From the NCBI RefSeq assembly GCF_013284245.2, contig NZ_CP085876.1, positions 1,065,001 through 1,129,000 on the forward strand: DNA of 64,000 bases. The letters run 5' to 3'. Made by a program: the position numbers and the translations under genes. This stretch comes from Brevibacillus sp. DP1.3A (lineage in GTDB: Bacteria > Bacillota > Bacilli > Brevibacillales > Brevibacillaceae). Position 1 is the stretch's first letter. Each line of letters starts with the position of its first letter. Of the stretch, positions 45,885 through 55,541 are shown in pieces. The notes beneath the pieces are model-generated. The model made no database searches. It was not told the DNA's origin and saw only the letters and a list, made by a program, of their open reading frames with translations.

Positions 45885-46484
45885 TTGAATAAAAAGAAGC
45901 AGCAAACGGAGCAGACAAAGAAGAAGATTGCGGATGCGTCCAGAATTTTATTCATGCAAAAAGGCTACAAGGCCACATCAATAGAAGATATCGTGAAAGC
46001 TACTGGATACAGCGGCGGTAACATTTATTATCATTTCAAGAGCAAGGAAGGGCTGTTTTTACATCTGATTGAAGTTTGGAACAGAGAATGGGAAGAGAAG
46101 TGGCTGGCCAAGGAACAGCTCTACACGACCTCGATCGATAAATTGTATGGAATGGCTGAACATTTTGCGACCGATTTTATGAACCATCCGCTGACCAAGG
46201 CTGCTGATGAATTTTTCGACATGTCGGAGAAGCCTTCGGATGTGGAGGATCGTATCAACGAAATGATCCAAGGTTATATCGACTTTAATAAACAGTTGCT
46301 CCAGAAGGGGATCGATAACGGCGAATTTGAAATGACGAATGTAACCGGAGTCGCCATTATCCTGGACAGCCTGATGTTTGGTTTAAATCAACACTCGCGA
46401 CGAATGGAACGAGAGGAAGCGCTGGCGACTTTTCGGTTAGCGATGGATGTGTTTTTATTTGGCATTGTCAAACCGTCCCGCTAG
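45885..46484 (+). CDS. TetR/AcrR-family transcriptional regulator
   Basis: 199 residues from a TTG after GAAGGATCA. Helix-turn-helix: KIADASRILFMQKGYKATSIEDIVKATGYSGGNIYYHFKSKEGLFLHLIE (tail and KSKE signature of TetR). The C-terminal ligand-binding part is helical and divergent. It lies 64 bases upstream of an MFS efflux gene and has a palindromic operator overlapping its own promoter, so it most likely represses both and is induced by a drug. Confidence 0.9.
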   Translation: MNKKKQQTEQTKKKIADASRILFMQKGYKATSIEDIVKATGYSGGNIYYHFKSKEGLFLHLIEVWNREWEEKWLAKEQLYTTSIDKLYGMAEHFATDFMNHPLTKAADEFFDMSEKPSDVEDRINEMIQGYIDFNKQLLQKGIDNGEFEMTNVTGVAIILDSLMFGLNQHSRRMEREEALATFRLAMDVFLFGIVKPSR

Positions 46485-46548
46485 CTTTTTTTACGCGATT
46501 ATCTAGAATAGATATTCAGTGTTTTGTGAAGGATTGGAGGAATAGTAA

Positions 46549-47778
46549 ATGGCTTTATTATTAAAAAATCAGGGAGCCCTATTGATTCTGATGTTCAATA
46601 TTTTCCTTGTCTTTACGGGGATCGGGCTTGTTATACCGATTATGCCAAAGTACATGGAGAGTTTGGGAATTACCGGGGGGACGATCGGCCTGTTAGTGGC
46701 AGCCTTTTCACTGACGCAGCTTCTTTTTTCCCCAATTGCCGGGCGATGGGCCGATTCATTCGGAAGAAAAAAGATCATTGTGATCGGCTTGGTCGTGTTT
46801 GCTATCTCAGAAGGGCTGTTCGGTATAGCGAATTCTCCAGTCCTGCTGTTTGTTTCTAGGTTGCTAGGCGGCATCAGTGCCGCACTGATTATGCCAGCCG
46901 TAATGGCTTACTCAGCAGATATTACAACGAATGAAGAACGAGCGGCCGGTATGGGGTATATTACGGCAGCCATTACGACTGGTTTTATTATCGGTCCAGG
47001 CATTGGAGGATACATTGCTGAATTTGGTATTCGCGTACCTTTTTATTCGGCAGGAATTGCGGGACTGATTGCTGCATGCATCACGTTGTTAATCCTCAAG
47101 GAATCGAAACCTACGGAAGAATCATTATCGGACTCTTCTTCTAGTGAAAAACAACGAAGCAGTCTTCTTTCCCAGTTAATGTACTCCTATCGAGAGCCTT
47201 ATTTTTTCAGTTTGATCATTGTGTTTGTCATGTCTTTCGGACTGGCTAATTTTGAAACGGTCTTTTCATTGTTTGTCGACCATAAGTTTGGATTTGAGCC
47301 GAAAGATATCGCGTTTATCATTACATTCGGGTCAATAGCAGGCGCAGTGGTTCAGCTTACTGCCTTTAGCTGGATAATGAATCGCTTTGGCGAGAAAAGG
47401 GTCATTTCGGTCTGTCTGCTCTTTGCTGGTTTGTTTATTGTCCTGACTCTTTTTGTTCACGGATTTTGGATGATTTTTGCCGTTACCTTTATCGTATTTC
47501 TGGCGATCGATATTTTGCGACCGGCCATCAGTACCCAGATGTCGATGCTTGCAAAGGATCAACAGGGTTATGTTGCTGGCCTTAACTCAGCCTTTACCAG
47601 TCTTGGTAATATTGCAGGTCCTATTGTAGCTGGGTTTTTATTCGATATAGATATCAACTATCCGTATGCGCTAGCGTGTCTGATTTTGCTTATCTGTTTC
47701 GTCTTATCGCTAGGAGTTAAAAACCGCAACCTGAAGGATGCCAATGCGGCCTCCAGTCAAGTTTCCATTCATGGATAA
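46549..47778 (+). CDS. MFS drug efflux transporter (NorA/Bmr-like)
   Basis: 409 residues, ATG after GGAGGAATAGTAA. Twelve membrane segments; FTGIGLVIPIMPKYMESLGITGGTIGLLVAAFSLTQLLFSPIAGRWADSFGRKKIIVIG carries the MFS motif A (G-x-x-A-D-x-x-G-R-K/R), and GYITAAITTGFIIGPGIGGYIAEFG is motif C of the drug/H+ antiporter group. It exports cationic or amphipathic drugs with proton antiport. Its regulator lies just upstream. Confidence 0.88.
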   Translation: MALLLKNQGALLILMFNIFLVFTGIGLVIPIMPKYMESLGITGGTIGLLVAAFSLTQLLFSPIAGRWADSFGRKKIIVIGLVVFAISEGLFGIANSPVLLFVSRLLGGISAALIMPAVMAYSADITTNEERAAGMGYITAAITTGFIIGPGIGGYIAEFGIRVPFYSAGIAGLIAACITLLILKESKPTEESLSDSSSSEKQRSSLLSQLMYSYREPYFFSLIIVFVMSFGLANFETVFSLFVDHKFGFEPKDIAFIITFGSIAGAVVQLTAFSWIMNRFGEKRVISVCLLFAGLFIVLTLFVHGFWMIFAVTFIVFLAIDILRPAISTQMSMLAKDQQGYVAGLNSAFTSLGNIAGPIVAGFLFDIDINYPYALACLILLICFVLSLGVKNRNLKDANAASSQVSIHG

Positions 47779-47782
47779 AAGC

Positions 47783-47811
47783 AGACCAGTCCATTCGGGC
47801 TGGTCTTTTCT
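47783..47811. terminator. terminator between MFS and bicupin genes
   Basis: AGACCAG (47783-47789) pairs with CTGGTCT (47800-47806), followed by TTTC. Confidence 0.75.
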
Positions 47812-47816
47812 TGCAT

Positions 47817-48995
47817 TCACGGGACATAGCCATATCCAGGATATTTGACAACGGGCCATTTATCCTTGCGCAAGGCATCTAATAGTTCAGGACCTACACA
47901 CAGGTTGGAAGCGACGAGTTCATGCGGGGTGAGCGCCATCCATTGATTCAGCGATACATCGACAAAGCGGTCGCTCTTGAACATTTCCAAAAACCACACC
48001 GTTTCCGTCCCGGTATTTTGGATATAATGCCCCGTCGCAAAAGGAACGTAACCAACATCACCTGCTTGGTAGTCAAAAGTTCGGGCGTTTCCGTTTCCGA
48101 TAAAAACAGTCATCCGTGCTTGGCCTGAAATGTAATATTGCCACTCGTCGTTATTGGGATGCCAATGCAGCTCTCTCATGGCACCGGGACGTAGCTCTAC
48201 GAGTGCTACCGCGATTGTTTTGGAGATTGGAAAGTTGCGGGAATCGACAATGCGCACACTGCCTCCAGGTGTAATGAGGGGGCGTTGGGCGAGTAAGCGA
48301 TGGGAAAAAGGGAGGGGGATGGTTCCGTACGGAGATTCCACTTCATCTGCATCAATGGAACCCGGAACCTCGTCCTGATAAATGTACACCTGCTTGCAAG
48401 GAATGTCGGCAAAGGCAGGTTCAGGCACACCAAAATTCGCAGAAAGCACATCTGTTGGCGTATGAGCAAACCAATCGGAGATCGATAGCGTATTCAGATC
48501 GGAAAAATGCCCATCGTCGAAAACGAGCAAAAACTCGCAGCCTTCCTCTAGTCCCTGAATCGAGTGGGGGATGCCGGGAGGGAAATACCACAGATCGCCT
48601 TTGCCGATATCCGCGATAAAATTCCGTCCGCGTTGGTCAACGGACGTAATTCGTGCACGACCCAGCAGCATGTAAGCCCATTCCGCCTGCTGATGCCAGT
48701 GCAACTCGCGCACACCACCTGGCGTCAGGCTCATGTTTACACCCGCAAGTGTAGTGGCGATTGGCAGCTCGCGTATGGTGACTTCACGGGACCAACCGCC
48801 ATGATTTAATGTCATCGAGGCATCTGAGAAGGAAAATTTCAGATTAGGCAGCAAGCCCGCATCTGTGACGGGAGGAACTAGCATATTCGGATTTTGCCGA
48901 TCACGCATGACGTTCCGTGGGCCGAGATCGACCCATCCGGTCCCGTCACTCCTCATTGGCTGAGGAATTTGATTCCCTTTGTCTGGCGGATTCAT
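47817..48995 (-). CDS. oxdC: oxalate decarboxylase-type bicupin
   Basis: 392 residues from the ATG at 48995, nine bases after AAGGAGG. First cupin: [17 protein letters not shown] with metal ligands His99, His101, Glu105, and His144 in GIPHSIQ. Second cupin: [18 protein letters not shown]. Both Arg residues for oxalate are present. In the B. subtilis enzyme a lid SENST with catalytic Glu162 covers site 1; here the same place reads SDLNT (165-169), so Glu is replaced by Asp. Oxalate to formate and CO2 with Mn is likely but activity or reaction type (decarboxylase or oxidase) needs proof. No signal peptide. Confidence 0.85.
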   Translation of the reverse strand: MNPPDKGNQIPQPMRSDGTGWVDLGPRNVMRDRQNPNMLVPPVTDAGLLPNLKFSFSDASMTLNHGGWSREVTIRELPIATTLAGVNMSLTPGGVRELHWHQQAEWAYMLLGRARITSVDQRGRNFIADIGKGDLWYFPPGIPHSIQGLEEGCEFLLVFDDGHFSDLNTLSISDWFAHTPTDVLSANFGVPEPAFADIPCKQVYIYQDEVPGSIDADEVESPYGTIPLPFSHRLLAQRPLITPGGSVRIVDSRNFPISKTIAVALVELRPGAMRELHWHPNNDEWQYYISGQARMTVFIGNGNARTFDYQAGDVGYVPFATGHYIQNTGTETVWFLEMFKSDRFVDVSLNQWMALTPHELVASNLCVGPELLDALRKDKWPVVKYPGYGYVP

Positions 48996-49176
48996 TCGGG
49001 GCAACCTCCTTCATCCTTGGACAGGCATAGGCTTTGTCGTATTTCATCCACTAACCATGCCTATGCATCGGCTTGCCCGTTATGCAAACATCCGAGTTGT
49101 TCTACCGTTTCTACGGGTGATTTTGTATAATTTTAGGAGTGATTTACAAATTGACAATATTAGGATGGGTATAAAG

Positions 49177-49932
49177 ATGAATAAGATTCCAAACGAGCAA
49201 TGGTTAGCACGATATGAACAAAAAAAACAGATGTTAGAGCCCCATGTTGATTTACACACCTATTTCACATCAACGGAGATCAGTGGGAAACCAATCAACT
49301 TGCTTTCTTTGGGGGAAATCACGATTCCCACTGGGGACATCATGGTTCGTGATCCACTTGTGTATCTGGAGAAAGATAGTGCCCCGTATTTTCGAAAAGT
49401 CCCTACAGGAACCTTCTCTTTAACCGTTTGTGTGGTAACCGTTGAAGAAGACCACTACAGGTATGCAGCGGTTAAGGTGGAGTTTACAGATAAAACTCCC
49501 CAAAAATTTACGGAAGCCCTCATTGGAAACGAGGATCTCGAAAATCTAGGGGAAGGCGAATATTTTGGGTTTAATGTGGATGCAGGCCTTGCTACTGTGG
49601 TAGATGTCAAAACGAGGGATGCTTATCTGGAATTTTATGATAGCTGGAAAAAAGAGAATCCAGAGGGCAATATTTATGATGAATATTTTGCTAGTGTTTT
49701 TGCGCAAAGTTACAAAGACCATCCAAAATACCAAAGAAGCGCTGGAGATTATATAAACTGGACGATACCAGGCACCGATTTATCGATTCCGATGATTCAG
49801 ACGGGATTTGGAGACGGAGCCTATCCTGTCTATTTTGGGTTGGATGAAAACGATCAAATTTGCCAGCTGGTGATTCAATTTATTCCCATTGAACTTGCAT
49901 TTGGTGAGGATGACAGCGAAGACGAAAGCTAG
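49177..49932 (+). CDS. DUF4241 family protein
   Basis: 251 residues from the ATG at 49177, after AGGATGGG; the frame runs further upstream without a better start. Beta-rich protein with SLGEITIPTGDIMVRDPLVYL near residue 45-65, RYAAVKVEF, and DGAYPVYFGLDENDQICQLVIQFIPIE at the end, matching DUF4241. The family is often a neighbour of polymorphic toxins or appears singly; no toxin is adjacent here. Acidic C-terminus (GEDDSEDES). Confidence 0.7.
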   Translation: MNKIPNEQWLARYEQKKQMLEPHVDLHTYFTSTEISGKPINLLSLGEITIPTGDIMVRDPLVYLEKDSAPYFRKVPTGTFSLTVCVVTVEEDHYRYAAVKVEFTDKTPQKFTEALIGNEDLENLGEGEYFGFNVDAGLATVVDVKTRDAYLEFYDSWKKENPEGNIYDEYFASVFAQSYKDHPKYQRSAGDYINWTIPGTDLSIPMIQTGFGDGAYPVYFGLDENDQICQLVIQFIPIELAFGEDDSEDES

Positions 49933-49946
49933 TAGGAAGCCTCTCA

Positions 49947-50507
49947 CTAATCATTTTTGGAGACGGTGTTTCGACTATCTTTCTTTGGAAAAAGAAAATA
50001 GCTGGCTGTAATCAACAGATCAATCCCCAGAACAACGGTCCATAGCCGGAGAATATGCCATAAAGAAGCAGTTCGCTCCGCATCATCGATAAAGTAGATG
50101 GTCCCCGCTAAGAGAGCCGCCCCAATTACATAGGAGTAGAGATGTCTAAACCAGCTTTTGGCGTAATGCTTGGCGTACTCCATACCGTATAACTTGGGCT
50201 TCGCCGTACCTTGCTTGGTGACGTATTGCTGAAATTTTTCATCCGCCCATTGAATCATGCTTTTCCCAAACGCAAGCGATACCCCAATATAAACGGCAGC
50301 CAGCGCATGAGGAATTGTAGCGGTAGCTCCACGATACAAATCCACGCTCGTAACGACGAGCAAAACTACATCAACAACAGGCGTCAGGGCGAGAAGAAAA
50401 AGCCCGGCCTTTTTTTGTTTGAGCACGTACCTTGTGAAAAGGCCAAGTACAATGACCATCCAAAATGCGATTTCGCATGCGACAATCATCCATGCAACAA
50501 AATTCAC
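49947..50507 (-). CDS. small integral membrane protein, YmcC-like
   Basis: 186 residues, about six hydrophobic segments: residues 5-22, 35-54, 62-80, then near 128-142 and 155-172. The first 60 residues (MNFVAWMIVACEIAFWMVIVLGLFTRYVLKQKKAGLFLLALTPVVDVVLL) resemble B. subtilis YmcC. Function unknown. Divergent from the TetR gene, with two TetR-type palindromes between, so it is the probable regulated target. Confidence 0.7.
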   Translation of the reverse strand: MNFVAWMIVACEIAFWMVIVLGLFTRYVLKQKKAGLFLLALTPVVDVVLLVVTSVDLYRGATATIPHALAAVYIGVSLAFGKSMIQWADEKFQQYVTKQGTAKPKLYGMEYAKHYAKSWFRHLYSYVIGAALLAGTIYFIDDAERTASLWHILRLWTVVLGIDLLITASYFLFPKKDSRNTVSKND

Positions 50508-50558
50508 TATAATAGGTCCCCTTTTCGGAAATTTCTTCTCCTGTATGAGAAGCTTTTA

Positions 50559-50620
50559 TAATACAATTGTACTAACAAAAAGAATCTTATCATCAAACTT
50601 AAAATAATACAATGGTATTA
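50559..50620. promoter_or_regulatory. two TetR-type operator palindromes
   Basis: TAATACAATTGTACTA (50559-50574) and TAATACAATGGTATTA (50605-50620) share the pattern TAATACAATNGTA-TA with starts 46 bases apart. They lie between the divergent membrane protein and TetR genes. Confidence 0.7.
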
Positions 50621-50662
50621 CTAAAGTTGCTTGTCCCTTGCAAATCTTGTTAAAATACAACT

Positions 50663-51250
50663 ATGCCAAAAATAATCGATCACGAGAAAAGAAGAGAACA
50701 AATAGCAGAAGCAACGTGGCGTGTCATTGTCGAGCAAGGAATGGAGGGGGCAACGGTAAGGGGCATAGCAAAAGAAGCAGGACTTTCATTAGGTGCTTTG
50801 CGACATTACTTCGCCACACAGGATGAACTGCTGATGTATGCCATGCAACTCGTAAAAGAGAGGGCAATCGCTCGAATTGCTGAAATCCACGCTAATGATG
50901 AATGGGCGCCAAAAGAGAAAATCACCAAAATCTTTCTGGAGCTTCTCCCTACGAATCAAGAAAAGATGGTCGAAATGGAAGTGTGGTTTGCTTTTACCGT
51001 ATACTTCCGACACAAGAAAGAAGGCTTTGATGCACAGCACGACGGGATCTATGCCGCCGTCCGCAAGCTGTTGGACTCTGCTGATCAACTGAATCTATTA
51101 CGCAAAGAGCTGGACAAAGAGATGGAAGCAGAAAAGCTCTATGCCGTCATCGATGGTCTGGCACTGCATGCCTATCTCGAGCCGCAGCGTGTCAATGGGG
51201 AATGGATTACGAAAGTGCTGGAGCACCATCTCGCATCTTTATTTCTTTAA
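50663..51250 (+). CDS. TetR/AcrR-family transcriptional regulator
   Basis: 195 residues. Helix-turn-helix: RREQIAEATWRVIVEQGMEGATVRGIAKEAGLSLGALRHYFATQDELLMYAM. The C-terminal domain (TNQEKMVEMEVWFAFTVYFRHKKEG; LYAVIDGLALHAYLEPQRVNGEWITKVLEHHLA) is of the BetI/PksA-like group. Start ATG is in a weak site (ribosome-binding sequence not obvious). It probably represses the divergent membrane protein gene through the two palindromes. Confidence 0.9.
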   Translation: MPKIIDHEKRREQIAEATWRVIVEQGMEGATVRGIAKEAGLSLGALRHYFATQDELLMYAMQLVKERAIARIAEIHANDEWAPKEKITKIFLELLPTNQEKMVEMEVWFAFTVYFRHKKEGFDAQHDGIYAAVRKLLDSADQLNLLRKELDKEMEAEKLYAVIDGLALHAYLEPQRVNGEWITKVLEHHLASLFL

Positions 51251-51333
51251 CTGACTTTTACACTTCTTTTACGAAAAAGATGCTCCATTCTTCATACAAG
51301 ATAAGAAACACATACAAATACTCTCATAAAGAA

Positions 51334-51377
51334 AAGCAATCGGATCAAGGAAAGGTTGATCTGATTGCTTTTTTTCG
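51334..51377 (+). terminator. terminator after the TetR gene
   Basis: GCAATCGGATCAA (51336-51348) pairs with TTGATCTGATTGC (51356-51368) with one mismatch, followed by TTTTTTT. Confidence 0.85.
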
Positions 51378-51456
51378 TCGTGTGCGTTGGTTTACAAAGA
51401 ACACAATGGGCTTTGATACGCAGTTAACAATGCTGCATTACGATGAATGTACAAAC

Positions 51457-51510
51457 ATTTTTGAACAAAAATGAGTTTGTTGGTGTGTATAAGAAAAAAT
51501 GACAATTGTC
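51457..51510 (+). promoter_or_regulatory. candidate promoter/operator of the ABC operon
   Basis: ATTTTTGAACAAAAAT (51457-51472, perfect inverted repeat), TATAAG (51488-51493, -10-like) and GACAATTGTC (51501-51510, perfect palindrome near the expected start of transcription) lie in the 166 bases before the operon. Assignment is tentative. Confidence 0.35.
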
Positions 51511-51543
51511 CAATAAAGATTGAATGATGAAGGGGTTTTCAAC

Positions 51544-52632
51544 ATGTCGAGTATTATGCTGAAGTCATTGTCCAAGCAATATACCAACGATAAATACACC
51601 CTGGACGATATCAGTCTGGCAATCAAAGACAAAGAGTTCCTGGTGTTATTGGGACCGTCCGGATGTGGAAAATCTACGCTGCTCAGAATGATTGCCGGGA
51701 TTGAAGAGATCACCCAAGGCGATGTGTACATTGGCGATGTTTGTGTTAATGAAGTGGAGCCAAAGGATCGGGGAGTTGCGATGGTTTTTCAAAACTATGC
51801 CCTTTATCCGCATATGACCGTATACGAAAACATGGCATACGGCCTGAAAATTAAAAAGATCAAAAAAGCAGAGCGAGAGAAGCGCATCAAGGCAGCAGCG
51901 GATATTTTGCAAATTGATCATTTGTTGAAACGGTTCCCCAGCCAATTGTCTGGTGGGCAAAAACAGCGGGTCGCAATCGGGCGGGCCATCGTGAAGGAGC
52001 CAAAGGTCTTTTTGATGGACGAGCCGTTGTCCAATCTGGATACCAAGCTGCGAAATGAAATGAGAATTGAGATCAAAAAGCTACACGAGCGCTTGAATTC
52101 AACGTTCATTTACGTGACGCATGATCAGGTGGAGGCGGTTACCTTAGGGGATCGAATCGCGATTATGGCGGAAGGCAAGTTCCGACAAATCGGAACGCCG
52201 ATGGAAATCATCGATTGCCCAGTGGATATGTTCGTTGCCAATTTCATCAGCTCACCCCCCATTAATTATATGGAAGCGAGTCTGATTCAGCGAGATGGCC
52301 GGGTCTATGTGGAGGTAGACGGGCTGCTGCTGGAAACCAATCTCTCGCTCGACGTGATGGAACAAGCTCTTGAGATTGTCGCGGGAGTCAGACCAGAGCA
52401 TTGCTTTCTCACCGAAAGCAGCGACGATGCACTCGCTATGGAGGTACTGTTCACGGAAATTATCGGAACGGATGTGTTGGTCCATCTGAAGTATAAAGAG
52501 AGCAATTTCATCGTGAAAAAAAGCTTTACCCAGACGTATGCAAAGGGTCAAAAGGTGAACGTAGGGATTAATGCCGCCCATGTCCATGTATTTGACAAGC
52601 TCACGCAAAAGAATCTGAGGTGCCGCCCATGA
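51544..52632 (+). CDS. ABC transporter ATPase, CUT1/UgpC-MsmX type
   Basis: 362 residues from the ATG at 51544, eight bases after AAGGGG. Walker [10 protein letters not shown], signature LSGGQKQRV, Walker [13 protein letters not shown], then a C-terminal OB/TOBE region (about 240-360) as in MalK and UgpC. It powers the importer formed by the two permeases and binding lipoprotein encoded at 53784-56867. Its last base overlaps the next start (ATGA at 52629-52632). Confidence 0.9.
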   Translation: MSSIMLKSLSKQYTNDKYTLDDISLAIKDKEFLVLLGPSGCGKSTLLRMIAGIEEITQGDVYIGDVCVNEVEPKDRGVAMVFQNYALYPHMTVYENMAYGLKIKKIKKAEREKRIKAAADILQIDHLLKRFPSQLSGGQKQRVAIGRAIVKEPKVFLMDEPLSNLDTKLRNEMRIEIKKLHERLNSTFIYVTHDQVEAVTLGDRIAIMAEGKFRQIGTPMEIIDCPVDMFVANFISSPPINYMEASLIQRDGRVYVEVDGLLLETNLSLDVMEQALEIVAGVRPEHCFLTESSDDALAMEVLFTEIIGTDVLVHLKYKESNFIVKKSFTQTYAKGQKVNVGINAAHVHVFDKLTQKNLRCRP

Positions 52633-53783
52633 ATGTACTCATCTCGCTAGACGGCATCAGCTATCAAAGCTTTGAACCTTACGCGCAGCACTGGATAGAA
52701 AAAGGTTATTCCTTCTGCCAAAAACTGATCACGACGTTTCCCTCGGTCACATTTACCGCACATGCGGCAGCGATGACTGGGAGCCAACCGGGTAAGCATG
52801 GTGTCTTTGATAATATCGTAGCTCGCCCGGAAACGATGGAAAGAGTGGCGTTGTATGGCGACCACGAGATTCTTTGTAACGAAGCACTTCATAAGCAGAC
52901 GATTTTTTATTCGTTGGCGAGACAGGCAGGGACGAGCTGTTGCATTCATTGGCCCATGACGTCCGGAAATCCGTATATTCACCATTTGATTACGGAATCG
53001 GGCAGCAAAAAAAAGCTGAAGTCAAAAGTTTCCGTAGAGGAAATCGATCATGTCGCACTGACTGAAACGATGCGGGCGATCAAAACGGAAACCTATGATT
53101 TTATCGCGGCAAGGTTTATCGGTTATGATGCGCTGTCTCACCAATATGGGAAAGACTCGCCTGAGGCAATGCGGTGTCTAAAGGAGCTGCTTACGTATCT
53201 CGATCAAATCGAGCAAATGTTGAAAAAGACACAAAAACCATTCAACCTGATCATTTTCTCGGATCATGGTCAAAGCGACATTCACTCGTTTTTTTATCCG
53301 AATGAGATTTTGGCTAAAAGCCAGTGGAAGCAGCATTTTCGAAACAAACAAATCAGATTCGTCGGGGACGGCAGCGGGGCGTTGTTATTTTATAGCTCGT
53401 TAGATCATCAGCAAAACAAAGAAATCATGGCGTTTTTTGAACAGATGCCAGAAGTGCATCACTTCTATGAGCTAGCAGAGGAGACTCCTTCAGCGTGCAG
53501 GCCATTCGGTATCCTCGATTTGAAGCATGCGGTATGCGGCGAAGATATCGCGTTTCCCGAACAGCCGAAATACAAGGAGATGAAAAGCCTACACGGGTAT
53601 CATCCCGCGAATGTCGATGAGATGAATGGATTTCTCTTGTGCTTAGGGGATGCGTTTACGAAAAGCAAAGTGATGGAAGAAGCAAACATCGAAAACATTG
53701 CACCCACACTGGCGCAGTTGTTCCGAATCGCTCATCCATGTGACGGGCAACCGATCAAAGACATCTTCAAGGAGTACGAGTAA
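52629..53783 (+). CDS. NPP/alkaline-phosphatase-superfamily phosphodiesterase
   Basis: 384 residues from the ATG at 52629, overlapping the ATPase stop. Metal and active site residues: Asp8 in [11 protein letters not shown], nucleophile Thr in TTFPSVTFTAHAAAMTG, Asp and His in DALSHQYG, Asp-His in FSDHGQSD, and His in SLHGYHP. This matches the nucleotide pyrophosphatase/phosphodiesterase group, which also contains phosphonoacetate hydrolase PhnA. No signal peptide, so it acts in the cytoplasm on an imported compound. The exact ester is unknown. Confidence 0.8.
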   Translation: MNVLISLDGISYQSFEPYAQHWIEKGYSFCQKLITTFPSVTFTAHAAAMTGSQPGKHGVFDNIVARPETMERVALYGDHEILCNEALHKQTIFYSLARQAGTSCCIHWPMTSGNPYIHHLITESGSKKKLKSKVSVEEIDHVALTETMRAIKTETYDFIAARFIGYDALSHQYGKDSPEAMRCLKELLTYLDQIEQMLKKTQKPFNLIIFSDHGQSDIHSFFYPNEILAKSQWKQHFRNKQIRFVGDGSGALLFYSSLDHQQNKEIMAFFEQMPEVHHFYELAEETPSACRPFGILDLKHAVCGEDIAFPEQPKYKEMKSLHGYHPANVDEMNGFLLCLGDAFTKSKVMEEANIENIAPTLAQLFRIAHPCDGQPIKDIFKEYE

Positions 53784-54671
53784 ATGGGCAGACCAATCAG
53801 CAAAACGATCAAGGATAACGCATGGTCGCTGGGGTTACTTTTGCCGACACTGATTCCGTTAGTTATTTTTTGGATCTACCCCATGATCAAAACGTTCCAA
53901 ATCAGTTTTACCGACTGGAACTATATTTCACCTGACTACGACTACGTAGGGCTGGAAAACTACCAAAACTTGATGAGCGACGCTTTCTTTGGGAAGGTGC
54001 TGCTGAACACGTTGGTGTTTACCTTTTTTACAGTCGTTCCGCCGATTCTTTTCGGGCTGTTCGTAGCGATCCGGTTAAACAAAATACAGAAGCTTCGCCA
54101 TTTCTTTGTCGCGAGTGCATTTTCATCGTGGATGACGCCGACTGTGGTCGTGTCCATGGTATGGGTCAGCATATTCGATACCGATTCGGGGATTGTCAAT
54201 TATGTCCTGAAAGGTATCGGTATGGAGCCAGTGAAGTGGCTGGGTGGACAAACGACAGCGATGATTGTCGTCATTATCGTCACCATCTGGCAGTACATGG
54301 GGCTGGGTATCTTGCTACTTTCCTCTGCTCTCGCAAAATTGGACCCGGAAGTAGAGAAAGCGAATGATTTGGATGGAGGGAGAGGATTACGAAAATTATT
54401 CAGAATCACCTTGCCTGCGATCTCACCGATTCTTGTTTTTCTGTTCGTCTTTTTTACACTGAATTCTCTCAAAGCCTATGATCAGATTTATATTTTGACG
54501 CAGGGCGGACCTTCAGGAGCGACTTCGACCATCTTGTACTACTTCTACGTGCTCGCTTTTGAATATTTTGAAACTGGACCAGCATCAGCGTTGGCGATGA
54601 TTTTTTTGGTCATGTGTCTCTTGATCAGCGCAGTGAATTTCTTCTTGTCCAAACTACTGTTTACCAAATGA
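53784..54671 (+). CDS. ABC transporter permease, MalF/UgpA type
   Basis: 295 residues, starting directly after the previous stop. Six hydrophobic segments; the ATPase-contact EAA loop reads EVEKANDLDGGRGLRKLFRITLPAISPILVF. N-terminus GLLLPTLIPLVIFWIYPMIKTFQISFTDWN is typical of sugar-type permeases. Works with the permease at 54682-55509. Organisation follows the CUT1 pattern. Confidence 0.9.
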   Translation: MGRPISKTIKDNAWSLGLLLPTLIPLVIFWIYPMIKTFQISFTDWNYISPDYDYVGLENYQNLMSDAFFGKVLLNTLVFTFFTVVPPILFGLFVAIRLNKIQKLRHFFVASAFSSWMTPTVVVSMVWVSIFDTDSGIVNYVLKGIGMEPVKWLGGQTTAMIVVIIVTIWQYMGLGILLLSSALAKLDPEVEKANDLDGGRGLRKLFRITLPAISPILVFLFVFFTLNSLKAYDQIYILTQGGPSGATSTILYYFYVLAFEYFETGPASALAMIFLVMCLLISAVNFFLSKLLFTK

Positions 54672-54681
54672 GGTGGGAGCT

Positions 54682-55509
54682 TTGTCCTTGGCAAAATTAA
54701 AAACAGGCATAAATTATGCAATGTTAATTTTGTTAAGCGTGCTGATGGTGTTTCCGTTTCTCTGGATGTTCTTGATTTCGATCAAGCCCAAAAGCGAGGT
54801 GTACAGCGGGAGCCTGCTGCCTTCCAGCTTTCAGTTTGAGAATTACATCCGCGTATTTACGGAAACGAAGATGCTGCTTTATTTGTGGAACAGCATTTCT
54901 GTCAGCCTGATCATCATCGTTTTTCAAATTTTCACCGCGATTTTTGCGGCATATGTTTTCGCGACGGCGCAGAAAAGATGGGTTCGGTACTGTTTCGTGC
55001 TTATTTTGGCGACGTACATGCTTCCATCTGCAGTAACGTACATTCCATCCTTTATTTTGCTGTCCAAAGCGAATTTGCTAGATACGCACATCGGTTACAT
55101 TCTCAGCGAGCTCATCAGCATCTTCGCCATCTTTTTCCTGAGGCAATCATTTGCGCAGGTGCCAAAGGATGTGGTGCATGCTGCCAAGCTGGATGGGGCG
55201 GGGCATCTACGACTCATTTTCACCGTGTATATCCCGTATTGCAAAAACGCGATTGCTTCGCTGGTGTTGATCACTTTTATTTACAGCTACAACAACTATA
55301 TGTGGCCCTCGCTCTTGATCAAGTCCGAGGAAAACATGTTCGTCACGATTGGATTGCGGCGATTGTTTATGAGCCAGGCAGGCTACGGGATGGACTTCCC
55401 ACTGGCGATGGCAGCGTGTGCGATTTCACTGGCACCTATGCTGATCCTGCTCGCAATCGCAAGCAAAAGAATTATTCATTCCATGGCTAATCTGTATGTC
55501 AACAAATAG
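54682..55509 (+). CDS. ABC transporter permease, MalG/UgpE type
   Basis: 275 residues from a TTG six bases after GAGGTGG; GTG at 54673 and TTG at 54688 are alternatives. Six membrane segments; EAA-type loop VVHAAKLDGAGHLRLIFTVYIPYCKNAIASLVLI. Contains the P-F-L-W-M start (VLMVFPFLWMFLISIKPKSEVY) seen in MalG-like proteins. Pairs with the preceding permease. Confidence 0.88.
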   Translation: MSLAKLKTGINYAMLILLSVLMVFPFLWMFLISIKPKSEVYSGSLLPSSFQFENYIRVFTETKMLLYLWNSISVSLIIIVFQIFTAIFAAYVFATAQKRWVRYCFVLILATYMLPSAVTYIPSFILLSKANLLDTHIGYILSELISIFAIFFLRQSFAQVPKDVVHAAKLDGAGHLRLIFTVYIPYCKNAIASLVLITFIYSYNNYMWPSLLIKSEENMFVTIGLRRLFMSQAGYGMDFPLAMAACAISLAPMLILLAIASKRIIHSMANLYVNK

Positions 55510-55541
55510 ACCAAGACAGCTATTTACTGGGAGGAGTCATT

